Source of the DNA: Citrus sinensis
Taxonomy: Eukaryota > Streptophyta > Magnoliopsida > Sapindales > Rutaceae
Assembly (NCBI RefSeq): GCF_022201045.2
Contig: NC_068559.1
Location: 2,950,501-3,014,500, forward strand
Length of the DNA stretch: 64,000 nucleotides
Reading direction: 5' to 3'
Under the pieces are notes generated by a model. That model ran no database searches and had not been told where the DNA came from. It saw only the letters and a list, made by a program, of their open reading frames with translations. Both the position numbers and the translations under genes were made by a program. Within the stretch, counting starts at the first letter, position 1. Every line of letters starts with the position of its first letter. Below are positions 12,049 to 24,919 of this stretch, in pieces.

Positions 12049-14854
12049 TGTTGAGTTTAAAAACCGCGGGCTGTGTATGAAAAAAAATAAGAGTCGGTGT
12101 TGATATTTGATTGATTGTTGCGGACTCGTAGAAGAAGAGGCCTTATCTTTAACTTTGCCTGTTCATGGGCCCTGCTTATCCGTTAAAATTAAACGCGCGT
12201 TTCAGCCTTTAGATGTCAAATGGCGCGGGGCCATCACATTGCCTAGTCCTATATAGGTCGTTATTTTTTTTTTTAATACTGTTATATAGTTATATAGGAC
12301 TGTAGGAATTATAATTAATATTTATAAATAGATTTTATAATTGGGATATTTTTTATGGCATGTACTCATTTGAAGCGTTGTCTAAATTCTTCAAACCCTC
12401 TTAAATATTTGAGGGTTGTCCTACTCCTCTGAAGAGCCGCCCAAATTCTTCAAATTCTCTCAAATATTCGAGGGCTGTCTACTTCACTCACATTTTGTAA
12501 GAAATAAACTAACTCCACTCAATTATTTGATAATTAAGAGAGGATTATAAATAAATCCCATAAATATTTTTATGGGGGCTTGAACACTTACACTCAACAT
12601 TGTAAATGTAAGGGCTCTCCCACTCAATTATAGGGCTTGAACCCGCTCGAACCCTAAATATGTTGTTATTTGATTGTGGGGGCATGGATCCCACCTTCTT
12701 TTGCTTCTTTTTATTTATTTTTATTTTGCCTTTTTAATGTGTTTTATAAAATTTTATTTAATCCTCCCCATAATAATTTAATTCAAATAAATTTGTCTTC
12801 GTTGCGAGTTTCCATTTTAGTATGATTTTGATAAATCCACTAGCAATGTGTTGTGTCCTTTCTTGGGATTAAGATGTTTTTGACTAACCAGCATGTAGTC
12901 GAGTTGTTGTTTCTATCTATTTTTGTTGGTCAAATTTATTTAACTTTTAAGTGATTCACTAACTACTGTAAAGCTTAATTAATTGGTCCAGCAAATGTTC
13001 CTCTTTGACTTAAAATCAAAAACACCTAGGAAAAAAATAGATTATCAACTATATTATGTTCACAAAGTTGCTTCCTATCTTATTGTTACATATGTACTCT
13101 AAAGCGACATAAGATATATGGCATTATCTTAAAAAATTGTATGGTAGCTGATTACTCATATGCATTTTGTACATCATTTTTATAAATGTGATATTATGCC
13201 ATATATACAAGAATACAATTTTATTCTTTTTGAAGTCAAGGAGAAAAATTACATTAACCTTTAAATTTTGAATATATTTGCATCTCAATTGAGTGCAATC
13301 GATTGCCGACCAAATCTAAAAGTCGGAATGTTAAATGAAATTCATAATCACTCCTATATAATATTGTATGCAATTGTAATAAGTTTTCTTATATATATAA
13401 ATTCTTGGTGAGCAACTACTTAACCCACCAATTAATTTCCCATAATCATCAAATATTTTCTAAAAGCATTTTTATATTTCTATTAGAGTTAATATTACAA
13501 ATGAACACAAAACTAGTTAATTAAAAATTTTTCCTAACGAGGGTTAAAGGTAAAATTAACTCCAAAGTTTCTATTAATTTAAAAATCATAAATATGTCAT
13601 TTGTTATATTGACGGATCAAAAAAATAATTTTTGGATTGAATTGGATTAGGTTTTGATCAAACAAATCTTTAACTACGCTTTTGAATCACAAAATTTCTT
13701 GAGGTTTCAATAAAATTCACACAGAAATAAAAAAAAAAAACTAGCATTGATCAAACAATAATTGAAGTTTTTTAAGAAGATCCGGCAAAATACAAACCCA
13801 TATCAAAAAGGAAGTTTCATTGTCAAATGTTGTTGTCATAAGCTAGACTCTTTATGCTAAGATTTGACCAGTAAGCTTGAACATTTTCACTATTTAAAGA
13901 ATGAAATGTGACACATGCCAAATATACAAGCATTATACGTGGGACCAATGTTAAGAGTCATCACGATAATTTATGTCGAGTCTATGTTAGTCGTTGGCAA
14001 TTAGATGAGTCAAGAATTTATAACCAATATTGATTCATAAATCTAGTCTTCGAAAGTATTTTTATCCAAAAGCAACTGAATTTTATCTTTTAATCTCAAA
14101 ACAATAAAGTCAAATTAAGCCATCCATTGTTGAATTCCTTTTGCTGGATCTAACCTGTAATCTAATTCGGATTATTGTTGTTTGTTGGTTTACTATATTT
14201 GAGCAACATGTGCATGTTACAAAGAAAATACATCTTTTTATTTTTTATTTTTTCAATTTTGTTGTATGTTTTAAATCAATTATTAAACCCCAAGAAAAAA
14301 AAAATTAAAGGAAAAAAAATTCACCAAACGCGGCCTAAAAAAGGCAAAACAAATGGGAAGGAACAGATCAAATGGACTGGCACAAGCAAAAAGGCTTGCT
14401 CACTCAATGATGTCTGCTTAAAAAATATTAAAAAATAAAAAATATCCTTTTAATTTTATCCTTTTCCCATCGCTCGAGCCACACTAACCTCACCCACCGC
14501 ACCACCAAAATTCCCCCACGTGTCAACCCCACCAAACTCTTCAGAGGCTGTTCTCGTAATTTCACTGTCCCTCACACAGCTGTTTACGACCCCTCTTCTG
14601 GAAATTACTACTTTGCCTCGTTGTTTTTCGCTTTCAAATTTTGAGCCGCGTTTGGCAAAATATTTTTGAATTGCTTTTCTGATAAAACCTCCTTAAAAAA
14701 AATTGAACACATATTTTATTTCAAATCATTTTTTTAAAGAAATATTTTAATTTTATTAAATATTTTTGCAATAATAAATTAGATATTTTTTCGATTAAAT
14801 ATCTTTCAAGGAGAACGTGATGTATTTTCAAACCTGAGAAGTATGTTTTTTAAT

Positions 14855-15411
14855 AGGGATATTATTATTTTTCTATCAAAGGTATTCTGACACATCATGT
14901 CAGTACCATAGTTTGGTAAAACCATCAATTTACCACTAAACGTTTAAACTGTTAGTATTTTCCCACAATTCCGTTAAAACTCAGTTAATATATAACGGAA
15001 AATTCATAAAAAGTCAATTTTATCCCTGGAACGTAAAAGACTATGTAATTAACTTTTTATAAATTTTGTAATTAAATCATCATTTGTTGTTCTTCCTTTT
15101 TAAAGGACAAAAATTATTCTTTATGAATTTTATAAAATTGACCTTTTAAAAGACCATGTAATTAACCTTTTATGAATTTTGTAATTAAATCATCATTTGC
15201 TGTTCTTCCTTCTTAAAGGGCAAAATCGTCTTTTATACTCCAGAGATAAAATTGACATTTTATGAATTTTTTGTTACATATTAATTGAATTTTAACGGAA
15301 TGGTGAGAAAATACTAACAGTTTAAACGTTTAGTGATAAACTGATGGTTTTACCAAACCGTGGTACTGACATAATATATCATAATATCTTTGATGAAAAA
15401 ATGATAATATC
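14855..15411. mobile_element. Foldback element with about 200-bp inverted arms (MULE-like)
   Basis: The left arm starts GGGATATTATTATTTTTCTA and continues through ACATCATGTCAGTACCATAG and AAACGTTTAAACTGTTAGTA. The right arm is its inverted copy, ending ATGATAATATC at about 15411. The arms stay alignable for roughly 200 bases. The inner part has its own direct repeat (GTAATTAAATCATCATTTG twice). Flanking T6AA-like runs could be an 8-9 bp target duplication but are low-complexity. No coding capacity. Confidence 0.75.
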
Positions 15412-15680
15412 TTTTTTTTAAATATTCAAAAAGTTATTTTGAATATTAAAAAGATTAAAAAAAGAGAGAGGATATTTTGTTAGTGCCAAACACGCCCTTA
15501 GTCATGTTGCATTGTACACTTCAAAGAAATAAAATCTCGTGCAGGAGGAACTCCTCGCCGGCTTTTGACCGTTAACCTAAACAAAAACCTCCGCCAATGA
15601 AAACAAAAACAGATACAAAACATTTTTAACGGCAACAAAATCTGGAATCAAAAGGTGAGGAAGCAGCAAAAGCACTTCCA

Positions 15681-15707
15681 GTTGTTGTTGTTGTTGTTGT
15701 TGTTGTT
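15681..15707. repeat. GTT microsatellite
   Basis: Nine GTT units in the presumed 5' leader of the ABCB gene, about 270 bases before its start codon. Confidence 0.9.
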
Positions 15708-15976
15708 CCGTTTCAATTTCATTTCATGTGACTGAGGGTGACCCGATCATTTCCCTTCCCCTCACACAGCCTTTTTCTTTGACCCAGTCACCGTCAAAAT
15801 TCAATCTTCACTTTCTGAGAACACAAGAAAGCAAGAGCAAGCACAAACATTGAATCATTTTTGTCTTCAGAAATTTTATTATTTCCTCTAAATTTAGCGG
15901 ATCTGCTAAATTTAGAGGGAGAGAGACATAAGAGGGAGAGAGCTTCAGCTAGGGTTTTGATAAATTTTAAGCAAAG

Positions 15977-18900
15977 ATGATGATATCGAGGGGATTGTTC
16001 GGGTTGTCCCCGCCGCATATACAGCCGTTAACGCCGGTGTCGGAGGTGTCTGAGCCGCCGGAGTCCCCGTCTCCTTACTTGGACCCGAGTGCGGAGTCGG
16101 CGGCGGCGGCTGCTGCTGCGCAGGCGGAGGAAGCTGAGGAGATGGAAGAGGCGGAGGAGATGGAGCCGCCGCCTGCAGCCGTGCCGTTCTCTAGGCTGTT
16201 CGCGTGCGCTGACCGGCTTGACTGGGTGCTCATGATCATCGGCTCGCTTGCAGCTGCGGCTCATGGGACGGCCCTCGTTGTTTACTTGCATTACTTCGCT
16301 AAAGTCATTCAAGTACTCAATATGGATTCGGCAAGCTCGGAGCAGCAGTACGATAGGTTCAAAGAGGTGAGGTATTTTTGGTCTTTTTGATGAGTTCAGC
16401 TGAATATGCAGTAATTTGGTAAATGTATGAAGCTCGTAACAAACAAATATTTTGAGTTATTGCAGTATAGTTCTTGTTATAGGGGATCTCTTTTCTGTTT
16501 GATCGTGGAGATTGTAGAAAATTTATGAACTGGAAGTTTTTTGTGTTTCTCAGCTGAGGAAGCAAGAACTGTTGATTAGGTTTTTAGTTTGGGTCCAGTT
16601 TAGGTGACTGTTAGTGTTTTAATAGTTTCGGTTCGTATCCGGTGATGGAAGATTCTTTAACAAGATATGTTGTGTAAAAGCTAGTGCAATGAGTTATACT
16701 CTTGGAGAGCTTGGGTGTCTTTTTGGTTATACAGCATTTTGAGGACTTTGTTGTTAGTTTAAAGCTTCTGGGGTTTGACTTTAATTTTAAAGTTCTTGAG
16801 ATTTAATGAAAAGATATGGATGAAGTTGTGCCTTGAATGGTTTTTCTGTTCAGAATTCAGGGTTTTGTTAGAATTATGTACAGACCAAATATTATGGTGT
16901 GCTTTAATATGCTTTATACTTCTTCTGTGATCTGTTCTGGTTGACGCGGATCTTGGGGTGATAATGTCTGACAAATAGTTGTGAATTTGTAGACTAGATG
17001 AAAGATATGGTTGGAAGTTTATTTTACTACAAAAGGAAAAAAGATGACTATTGAATTCATATTGCAGCACCTGAAGATATAATTTATCTAGAAATCTTCA
17101 GGAAATTTATTCATTGATGGTTGTAATATCTATTTTGAGTTTTCATAGTGTAAATATCCTCTAAATACATTTGCATGCTTCTTCATAGTTTGTATGAGCT
17201 GCTTTGACGTACTATTTATTTTGTCTCTATTGACATTTTAATGAGAAAAAAATAGGTTGATTTGCACAATTACATTGAGATTTTGTGTACTTGATGAGGA
17301 TTATGAAGAACTCTTTCCAAGTCAAAAGCATATTGTTGTTGATTTGACAATATTAATGCTCTAAATTGACAATGAAATGTTAATACTCTTTATTTTTTAT
17401 CCCAAGATACTATAGAATCTCCTACTGTTCTATCTTGGGGTATGTAATTTGTTCATAACATGCGTCTTTATCAAATGAAATTTTCTTCCAGGGTCAAATC
17501 CACTCATGTTTTAGAGAAGTTTTATTTTATTTTGTTAATATTAGTATCACCCCGACAGAATTTAGACTGACACCAACTGGTTAGGGGAAAGACTTAGATG
17601 ATTTGGCCATCAGTTTTTCAAATTAATTGTTTGAGGGTATTAGTTATTAGTGTGGGAAAAGGAATGAGAACCAAAAATGTTAAACCTTAAGTATATTTGG
17701 GGTTTTCCCGTTCCTAAATTTGTTGACTGCTTAGTAGTTGCTTTTGGAGTCGAAGTTTGGTTATCTGAGGTATACTATGTTGATTAGATCTGTTTCCATT
17801 GCTGGTTGCGCAACCATCTGCCTGTTTGTCCCTATTTCTATCTTGAAATGAGGATGTGCCCATAATATTAGCCATTTAATAATACATTCAAAAGCACTAT
17901 GTTATTTATTGTGAGAATATGGAGGCAAAGTGTGTTGAGCAAGGATCTTTTTGATCGGATCCATTTGCTGCAAAGTATATATAGTGATTTTTTTGACAGC
18001 TGGAAGTTGCACATGTATGCTAACATTCATTTAACTGTGGCATTTTTGTTTTCTGCAGCTTGCTTTGTACATTGTTTATATAGCTGGGGGTGTATTTGCT
18101 GCCGGTTGGATTGGTAAATTTCAATCTTAATTCTGTATTTACATTGTATTCTTGTTTTGTGTCATGAGTGATGCTTCTTTTCAGCTTTTAATACTAACTC
18201 ATTCTTTGTAATAGAGGTTTCATGTTGGATTTTGACCGGAGAACGGCAGACTGCTGTCATCAGGTCCAGATATGTTCAAGTATTACTTAACCAAGACATG
18301 AGTTTTTTTGATACTTATGGTAATAATGGGGATATTGTGAGCCAAGTGTTGAGTGATGTGCTGCTTATTCAGTCTGCCCTTAGTGAAAAGGTACGTTTTA
18401 TGTAAATGTTTGCCTCATATAATCATTAATTAATTTTTGGTGGGTTGCTGCAATTGAAAATGCTATCCAAATTTCTAATTGGCATTTTTTGGTACAGGTT
18501 GGAAATTATATTCATAACATGGCAACATTTTTCAGCGGTCTTGCTATTGCATTTGTTAACTGTTGGCAAATTGCCCTCATAACATTATGCACAGGCCCAT
18601 TTATTGTTGCTGCTGGGGGTATATCAAATATATTTCTTCATCGGCTTGCTGAGAATATTCAAGATGCATATGCTGAGGCAGCTAGCATTGCTGAACAGGT
18701 GCCTTTCTCCCTTCCTTCCTTCATTTGATCTTAGGAGTTGTGGGAGTGTAGACTTGTAATTATATTTGTTGGTTTGCTTAGATTTATGATGATGCTAAAA
18801 GATTTTCTCAATATTAGTTCTTATGGAGTTGTAGAGGTTGAATTTCCTTGTGCTGAATTGAATTTGGCCTTTGTTGGTTGACAGCAACTGTATGTAGGAT

Positions 18901-21900
18901 TTTCAGAAATTCGAATGAGCCTAGGCTGGTTTGCTAATAGTCTAAGTGAGCTGCTTGTCTCTTGTATTTAATATGTATCATGTATTTTTTGAATAACATT
19001 TATGATTGAAGTAGAACAAGAGAAGTTGTAGGTTGTATTATGTTTAAACCTTTATTCTTTCCCATTTACTTCTACTTTAAATTTTATTGTAGAATTTTGA
19101 TCTGTACAGTTACATGTTCTGGTATCCAACCATTTTCCATAGAAATTTTATGATATTCATCCTTACTTTCTGGATTTTACTAATTTCCATCATGGTAGAT
19201 TCTATGACTTATGACTAGGTGGTGTTAGAGTTGAATTGACAATCAAACAGTCTGCCCTTTTCAACTTGAAAGGTCTTTCAAAGTAGTTGGTTGTAAAGTA
19301 ACATAAACATTTGATTTTTTGAGGTCGTCTCAACTAGTTGTTAATATATGGATTTTCAAATTTGTGATTCTCCTTGCATGGGGGGCCCCAATTGTGTGGA
19401 GCTTTGAGGTGTGAATTTATGTAATAATGCGTATAATAGCTTGCCATCATTTGTTAAAGCTAAGTTTTAACAGTGATTCTAATATACTAGTAGTCTTTTA
19501 AATAATGCAGGCAGTCTCTTATATTAGGACCTTATATGCATTTACAAATGAGACTTTGGCCAAGTATTCTTATGCAACCTCACTACAAGCTACTTTGAGA
19601 TATGGTATTCTGATTAGTCTTGTGCAAGGACTTGGACTTGGATTTACGTATGGTCTAGCGATATGCTCTTGTGCCTTACAACTTTGGGTTGGAAGATTCT
19701 TAGTTACACATAACAAGGCTCATGGAGGTGAAATTGTTACGGCTTTGTTTGCTGTAATTTTAAGTGGCCTGTAAGCATCTTGTTCTCCCTTTTCTCCCGT
19801 CTGCATTTCAGTTTCTTCTTTTCTTACCTATCATTTCTTATGTCTTTTGTAGTGGGTTGAATCAGGCAGCTACAAACTTCTACTCGTTTGACCAAGGCCG
19901 AATTGCTGCATATAGACTTTATGAGATGATAAGCAGATCATCATCTACTACTAATCATGATGGAAACACGCTGCCATCTGTTCATGGAAATATTGAGTTT
20001 AGGAATGTGTATTTCAGCTACCTTTCCCGTCCTGAGATCCCTATCTTGAGTGGATTTTACCTCACTGTACCTGCTAAAAAAGCGGTGGCACTTGTTGGCA
20101 GAAATGGATCCGGGAAAAGCAGTATCATTCCCCTCATGGAGCGGTTTTATGATCCTACATTAGGTGATTTGGCCATAATGTAGTGTTATATTTAAAGATC
20201 CACTGAAGATCTTAGCAATTATGTCTGTTTGCAGATTCCAACGCTTTTTCCATTTTTTGGTGCAGGAGAAGTTCTTTTGGATGGAGAGAACATTAAAAAC
20301 CTGAAACTGGAATGGCTGAGAAGCCAAATAGGACTGGTAACTCAGGAACCTGCCTTGCTGAGTTTGAGTATAAGAGATAATATTGCTTATGGGCGAGATG
20401 CTACTTTGGATCAGATTGAAGAGGCTGCTAAAATAGCTCATGCTCATACATTTATCAGCTCACTTGAGAAAGGATATGAGACACAGGTAGATATTTAAAA
20501 GTTGTATCTTGATGAGTTCTTTCCTTCTTGGCCTTTTCTCATTGGAAATTAATGTGCATGCATTTTAGGTTGGTAGGGCTGGATTGGCTTTGACAGAAGA
20601 GCAGAAGATAAAACTTTCCATAGCTAGAGCAGTTCTTTTAAACCCATCAATTCTCCTTCTTGATGAGGTCACTGGTGGGCTTGATTTTGAAGCTGAAAGA
20701 GCTGTTCAGGAGGCTCTAGATCTGCTCATGTTGGGGCGTTCAACTATAATAATAGCTCGGCGACTAAGTCTTATAAGGAATGCTGATTACATAGCTGTGA
20801 TGGATGAGGGACGGCTTTTTGAAATGGGCACACATGATGAACTATTGGCCACGGGTGACCTGTATGCAGAGCTTCTTAAATGTGAAGAGGCAGCCAAACT
20901 TCCGAGGAGGTATGTGTGCTACAGTTGGAACGTCATGGTTCAAAGTTTGTTCTTGTCTCTTGAGTAATGGATTCATTAGTTGAGCATATACTTGCTAAAT
21001 GGTGAATATGCCTACCATTACTGCTGACTAATGTAGTTAAGTGATTTCCAGGATGCCTGTTAGAAATTACAAGGAGACTTCGACTTTCCAAATTGAAAAG
21101 GATTCTTCTGCAAGTCATAGCTTCCAAGAGCCATCATCCCCTAAAATGCTAAAATCACCCTCTCTTCAGAGAGTCGGTATATATAGACCGACAGATGGTG
21201 CCTTTGACTCGCAAGAATCGCCTAAAGTGCTCAGCCCACCGTCAGAGAAAATGCTGGAAAATGGTATGCCCATGGATGCAGCTGATAAGGAACCATCAAT
21301 TAGAAGGCAGGACAGTTTTGAAATGAGACTGCCAGAGTTACCCAAGATTGATGTTCACTCTTCTAATAGACAAACATCAAATGGTTCAGACCCTGAATCC
21401 CCAATATCACCCCTCTTGACTTCTGATCCTAAAAATGAACGTTCTCATTCTCAGACTTTTAGTCGACCCCATAGTCATTCTGATGACTTTCCAACCAAAG
21501 TTAGGGAAGAGGAGTCAAAACATCAGAAAGCACCATCGTTTTGGAGATTGGCAGAGCTTAGTTTTGCAGAGTGGCTCTATGCTGTCTTAGGAAGTATCGG
21601 TGCTGCTATCTTTGGTTCTTTCAATCCCCTTCTTGCATATGTTATTGGCCTGATAGTTACAGCTTATTATAAACCTGAAGAACGTCATCACTTGCGGGAG
21701 GAAGTTAACAAATGGTGCTTGATAATTGCTTGCATGGGTGTAGTAACTGTTGTTGCCAATTTTTTGCAGCACTTCTACTTCGGTATTATGGGGGAGAAAA
21801 TGACTGAACGAGTAAGGAGAATGATGTTCTCAGGTATATATTCTTCCTGAATATTTTCTAATTTTCTCGTATTCAGAAGTTGTTGCATGCACTCTTACCC

Positions 21901-24061
21901 CGTATGCTTTTATATGTGACAGCAATGCTGCGCAATGAAGTTGGTTGGTTTGATGAAGAGGAGAATAGCGCTGACACCTTGTCCATGCGCCTGGCTAATG
22001 ATGCTACTTTTGTCCGAGCTGCTTTTAGCAATCGTCTTTCAATATTTATACAGGACAGTGCTGCTGTAATTGTGGCTGTTATTATTGGCTTGTTGCTAGA
22101 ATGGCGATTGGCACTCGTAGCATTGGCAACCCTGCCAATTCTCAGCTTATCTGCTATTGCTCAGGTTTGCACTGTCACTATGCTTTCTGATGCAATACTC
22201 TGTAATTTCACCAAGATTTGGCTTTTCCAAATGTGCTTTCTGATTAATTAATCAATAGAAATGCTTATGATTTTGTTATTCTCCCATACATCTTGAACAA
22301 ATGATTTGGGATGTGCAGGAGTTACATTATGGTATTATATGTATTCAGCAAGTCACATGATATAGTCACAAACATTTCAGTACCATTGTTGATTTTGGTT
22401 ATCTTTTTCTTTTTCTTTTCTTTTTATGGCTTTCTGTAAGTCTTCAGCTTTGATTCTTCTGTTGAATCTGCCTCCCTTAGAACAGCTGTATGTTACAACT
22501 GTCACTAGTTGTTATTTACATTTTCCAGCATTTTTGTTCACTTTCCAAATTTTGTGTTAGACAAAGTTAAAGCATAATTTCATTTATGCAACAATAAACT
22601 TGGGATCAAAAAAGAAAACTTGTAACAGTTGAATGCCAAACTTTTGTGACGTAGTTTCTCCCTTATTTTGTTTGTAACTCAACCTTTAACCTATCCCTTG
22701 AAATGAAAGGAAAGAAAAAATGTTTTGCTTCAATTGGCTTTGCTTTTTCCTTTTTTGGTGTTTGTTGAAGGAGTCTCATGATGTCTAAACCTTTTCTTCA
22801 AATCTGAGCTGTTATTGACTGAATATTGCAGAAATTGTGGCTTGCTGGATTTTCGAGGGGTATCCAAAAGATGCATCGAAAGGCATCGCTAGTCCTTGAG
22901 GATGCAGTTAGAAATATCTACACCGTGGTTGCATTCTGTGCCGGCAACAAGGTAATGGAGCTCTATAGATTGCAACTGAAGAAAATTTTTACAAAAAGTT
23001 TTCTTCATGGAATGGCCATTGGGTTTGCATTTGGCTTTTCACAGTTTCTTCTATTTGCCTGTAACGCTCTTCTCCTTTGGTACACTGCCAAATCTGTTAG
23101 AGATGGCTATATGGATCTACCTACTGCTCTCAAGGAGTATATGGTATTTTCTTTTGCAACATTTGCACTTGTGGAGCCATTTGGATTGGCTCCATATATA
23201 CTCAAGCGGCGCAAATCGCTGATTTCAGTATTTGAAATTATAGACCGCGTGCCTAAGATTGATCCAGATGATAGCTCAGCAGTGAAGCCCCCTAATGTTT
23301 ATGGAAGCATTGAGTTGAAAAATGTTGATTTTTGTTACCCAAGTCGCCCGGAGGTGTTGGTATTGAGCAATTTCAGTCTCAAAGTCAATGGGGGACAAAC
23401 TGTTGCTGTGGTTGGAGTTTCAGGGTCTGGAAAAAGTACTATCATATCTTTGATTGAGAGATTTTATGATCCAGTTGCCGGTCAGGTTCTACTGGATGGC
23501 CGAGATTTGAAGCTTTATAATTTGAGATGGTTGAGAAACCATTTAGGCCTTGTTCAGCAGGAACCTATTATCTTCTCGACAACAATCAGGGAAAATATTA
23601 TATATGCAAGGCATAATGCTAGTGAAGCTGAGGTGAAAGAGGCTGCTAGAATAGCTAACGCTCACCATTTTATCAGCAGCTTGCCTCATGGCTATGACAC
23701 ACATGTGGGAATGAGGGGTGTTGACCTGACACCCGGACAAAAACAGAGAATTGCTATTGCCCGAGTGGTGCTGAAGAATGCACCTATCTTGTTGTTGGAT
23801 GAAGCTAGCTCATCCATTGAGTCCGAGTCAAGTCGAGTAGTACAGGAGGCTCTTGATACACTGATAATGGGGAACAAAACAACCATTCTGATTGCTCATA
23901 GAGCTGCAATGATGAGGCATGTTGATAACATAGTAGTTCTTAATGGAGGACGTATTGTGGAGGAAGGGACTCATGATTCTTTGCTTGCAAAAAATGGCTT
24001 GTATGTTCGGTTGATGCAACCTCACTATGGGAAGGGTTTACGGCAACATCGATTAGTATAG
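15977..24061 (+). CDS. ABCB20: ABC transporter B family, ABCB6/ABCB20 type
   Basis: Eleven exons join in frame: 15977-16366, 18059-18113, 18215-18390, 18498-18698, 19511-19770, 19853-20163, 20266-20486, 20569-20909, 21052-21833, 21923-22164, 22832-24061, giving 1402 residues, as expected for ABCB6/ABCB20. The N-terminus has Ala and Glu runs. The order is TMD1, NBD1 (Walker A GRNGSGKSS, Walker B ILLLDE), a long Ser-rich linker, TMD2, NBD2 (Walker A GVSGSGKST, Walker B ILLLDE). Arabidopsis ABCB6 and ABCB20 are plasma-membrane exporters linked to auxin transport. Both ABC signatures are atypical: LTEEQ in NBD1 and LTPGQ in NBD2 in place of LSGGQ. NBD1 also has Arg where the H-loop His should be (IIIARRLSL), while NBD2 keeps His (ILIAHRAAM). 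The first intron (about 1.7 kb) is the longest. The 6 versus 20 assignment is not resolved. Confidence 0.94.
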
Positions 24062-24919
24062 GTTGGATTTGTGATTGATTGTAACTTATATGTGATCTAT
24101 ATATATAGTGCCCATTCAGCTCATTTCAAATTGCTGAAAATCCATACGCCTGCTAATTTTATTGATATCTGGTTGGAGTTTCCAGAATGAGATCGGGCAA
24201 ATGAGAACAATGAGGCTTGTAATGATATGGCTTGATTGCTGAACAATGGCGGCAGTAGTAGTTACCTTGTTTAAAATGTAGGGCTTAGAATTAGGGAGTT
24301 TGGAATTTGGTTGGCGGTTCAGCACTAGATGCCTATTCTTTTTGGAGGCAAGCGTGGCTAGATTGAAGTTCTGCTTTGTCCCCAAGGTATATTGATTTGT
24401 TTATTGATCAGAACTGAAGTTAATTTTAGTCGTGCTAAGATGTGCTTCTTGGGTTTTTTTCTTTTTAGTTTTGCTTTTTCTCTGGTAGTTTCTAAATCAA
24501 AATTTTGTAACTCTGCAGCTTGGATGCTGAATGTGTGTTGGCTGTAAATCTTGCATTTGTGATATCCAATGAAAGTTTAGAAGAAGAGAGAAGTGAGAGA
24601 ATTTGTTGTAATCTTTTGTACATACATATGCTAATAGTTCATGAACCGTTCACCTTTTCCGCCCTGAGTTCATTATTGGAAACTATTTCTCTGCTCTGTA
24701 GCTCTTTTTATCTTTTAGGATCTGAAAGGATCAATGCCAATAGCTTGGTTGCAGGCCAGTGGTGTAAGAAAATCACAGTGAGTGCTCTGAGTCTTTGGAT
24801 GAATCAGAAACAGCTTTTATTGCAACAATGTCGCCTCATTTTGATATGTACAACTAACATGCAATGCCAATTTTGTTGCTTGATTGGAGATTATCCAGCT
24901 GAGAAACAGATATAATATC
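24062..24919. other. Convergent 3' region of ABCB20 and PnsL1
   Basis: This is the 3' UTR and spacer between two genes that end towards each other. A 131-codon open frame at 24520-24915 shows no family resemblance and is taken as chance. Confidence 0.55.

Larger units (their letters stand above)
12049..15976. other. Gene-free spacer and ABCB promoter/leader
   Basis: No exon is visible. Contents: a 55-65 bp imperfect tandem duplication (about 12372-12483, units carrying AATTCTTCAAA and TATTYGAGGG), a long-inverted-repeat foldback element (14855-15411), and the 5' leader of the ABCB gene with a GTT microsatellite at 15681-15707. The rest (12500-14850) is AT-rich with nothing recognisable. Confidence 0.55.

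Noticed and set aside
24520-24915. 131-codon open frame after ABCB20
   Set aside because: Lies in the convergent 3' region, low similarity to anything, probably UTR.
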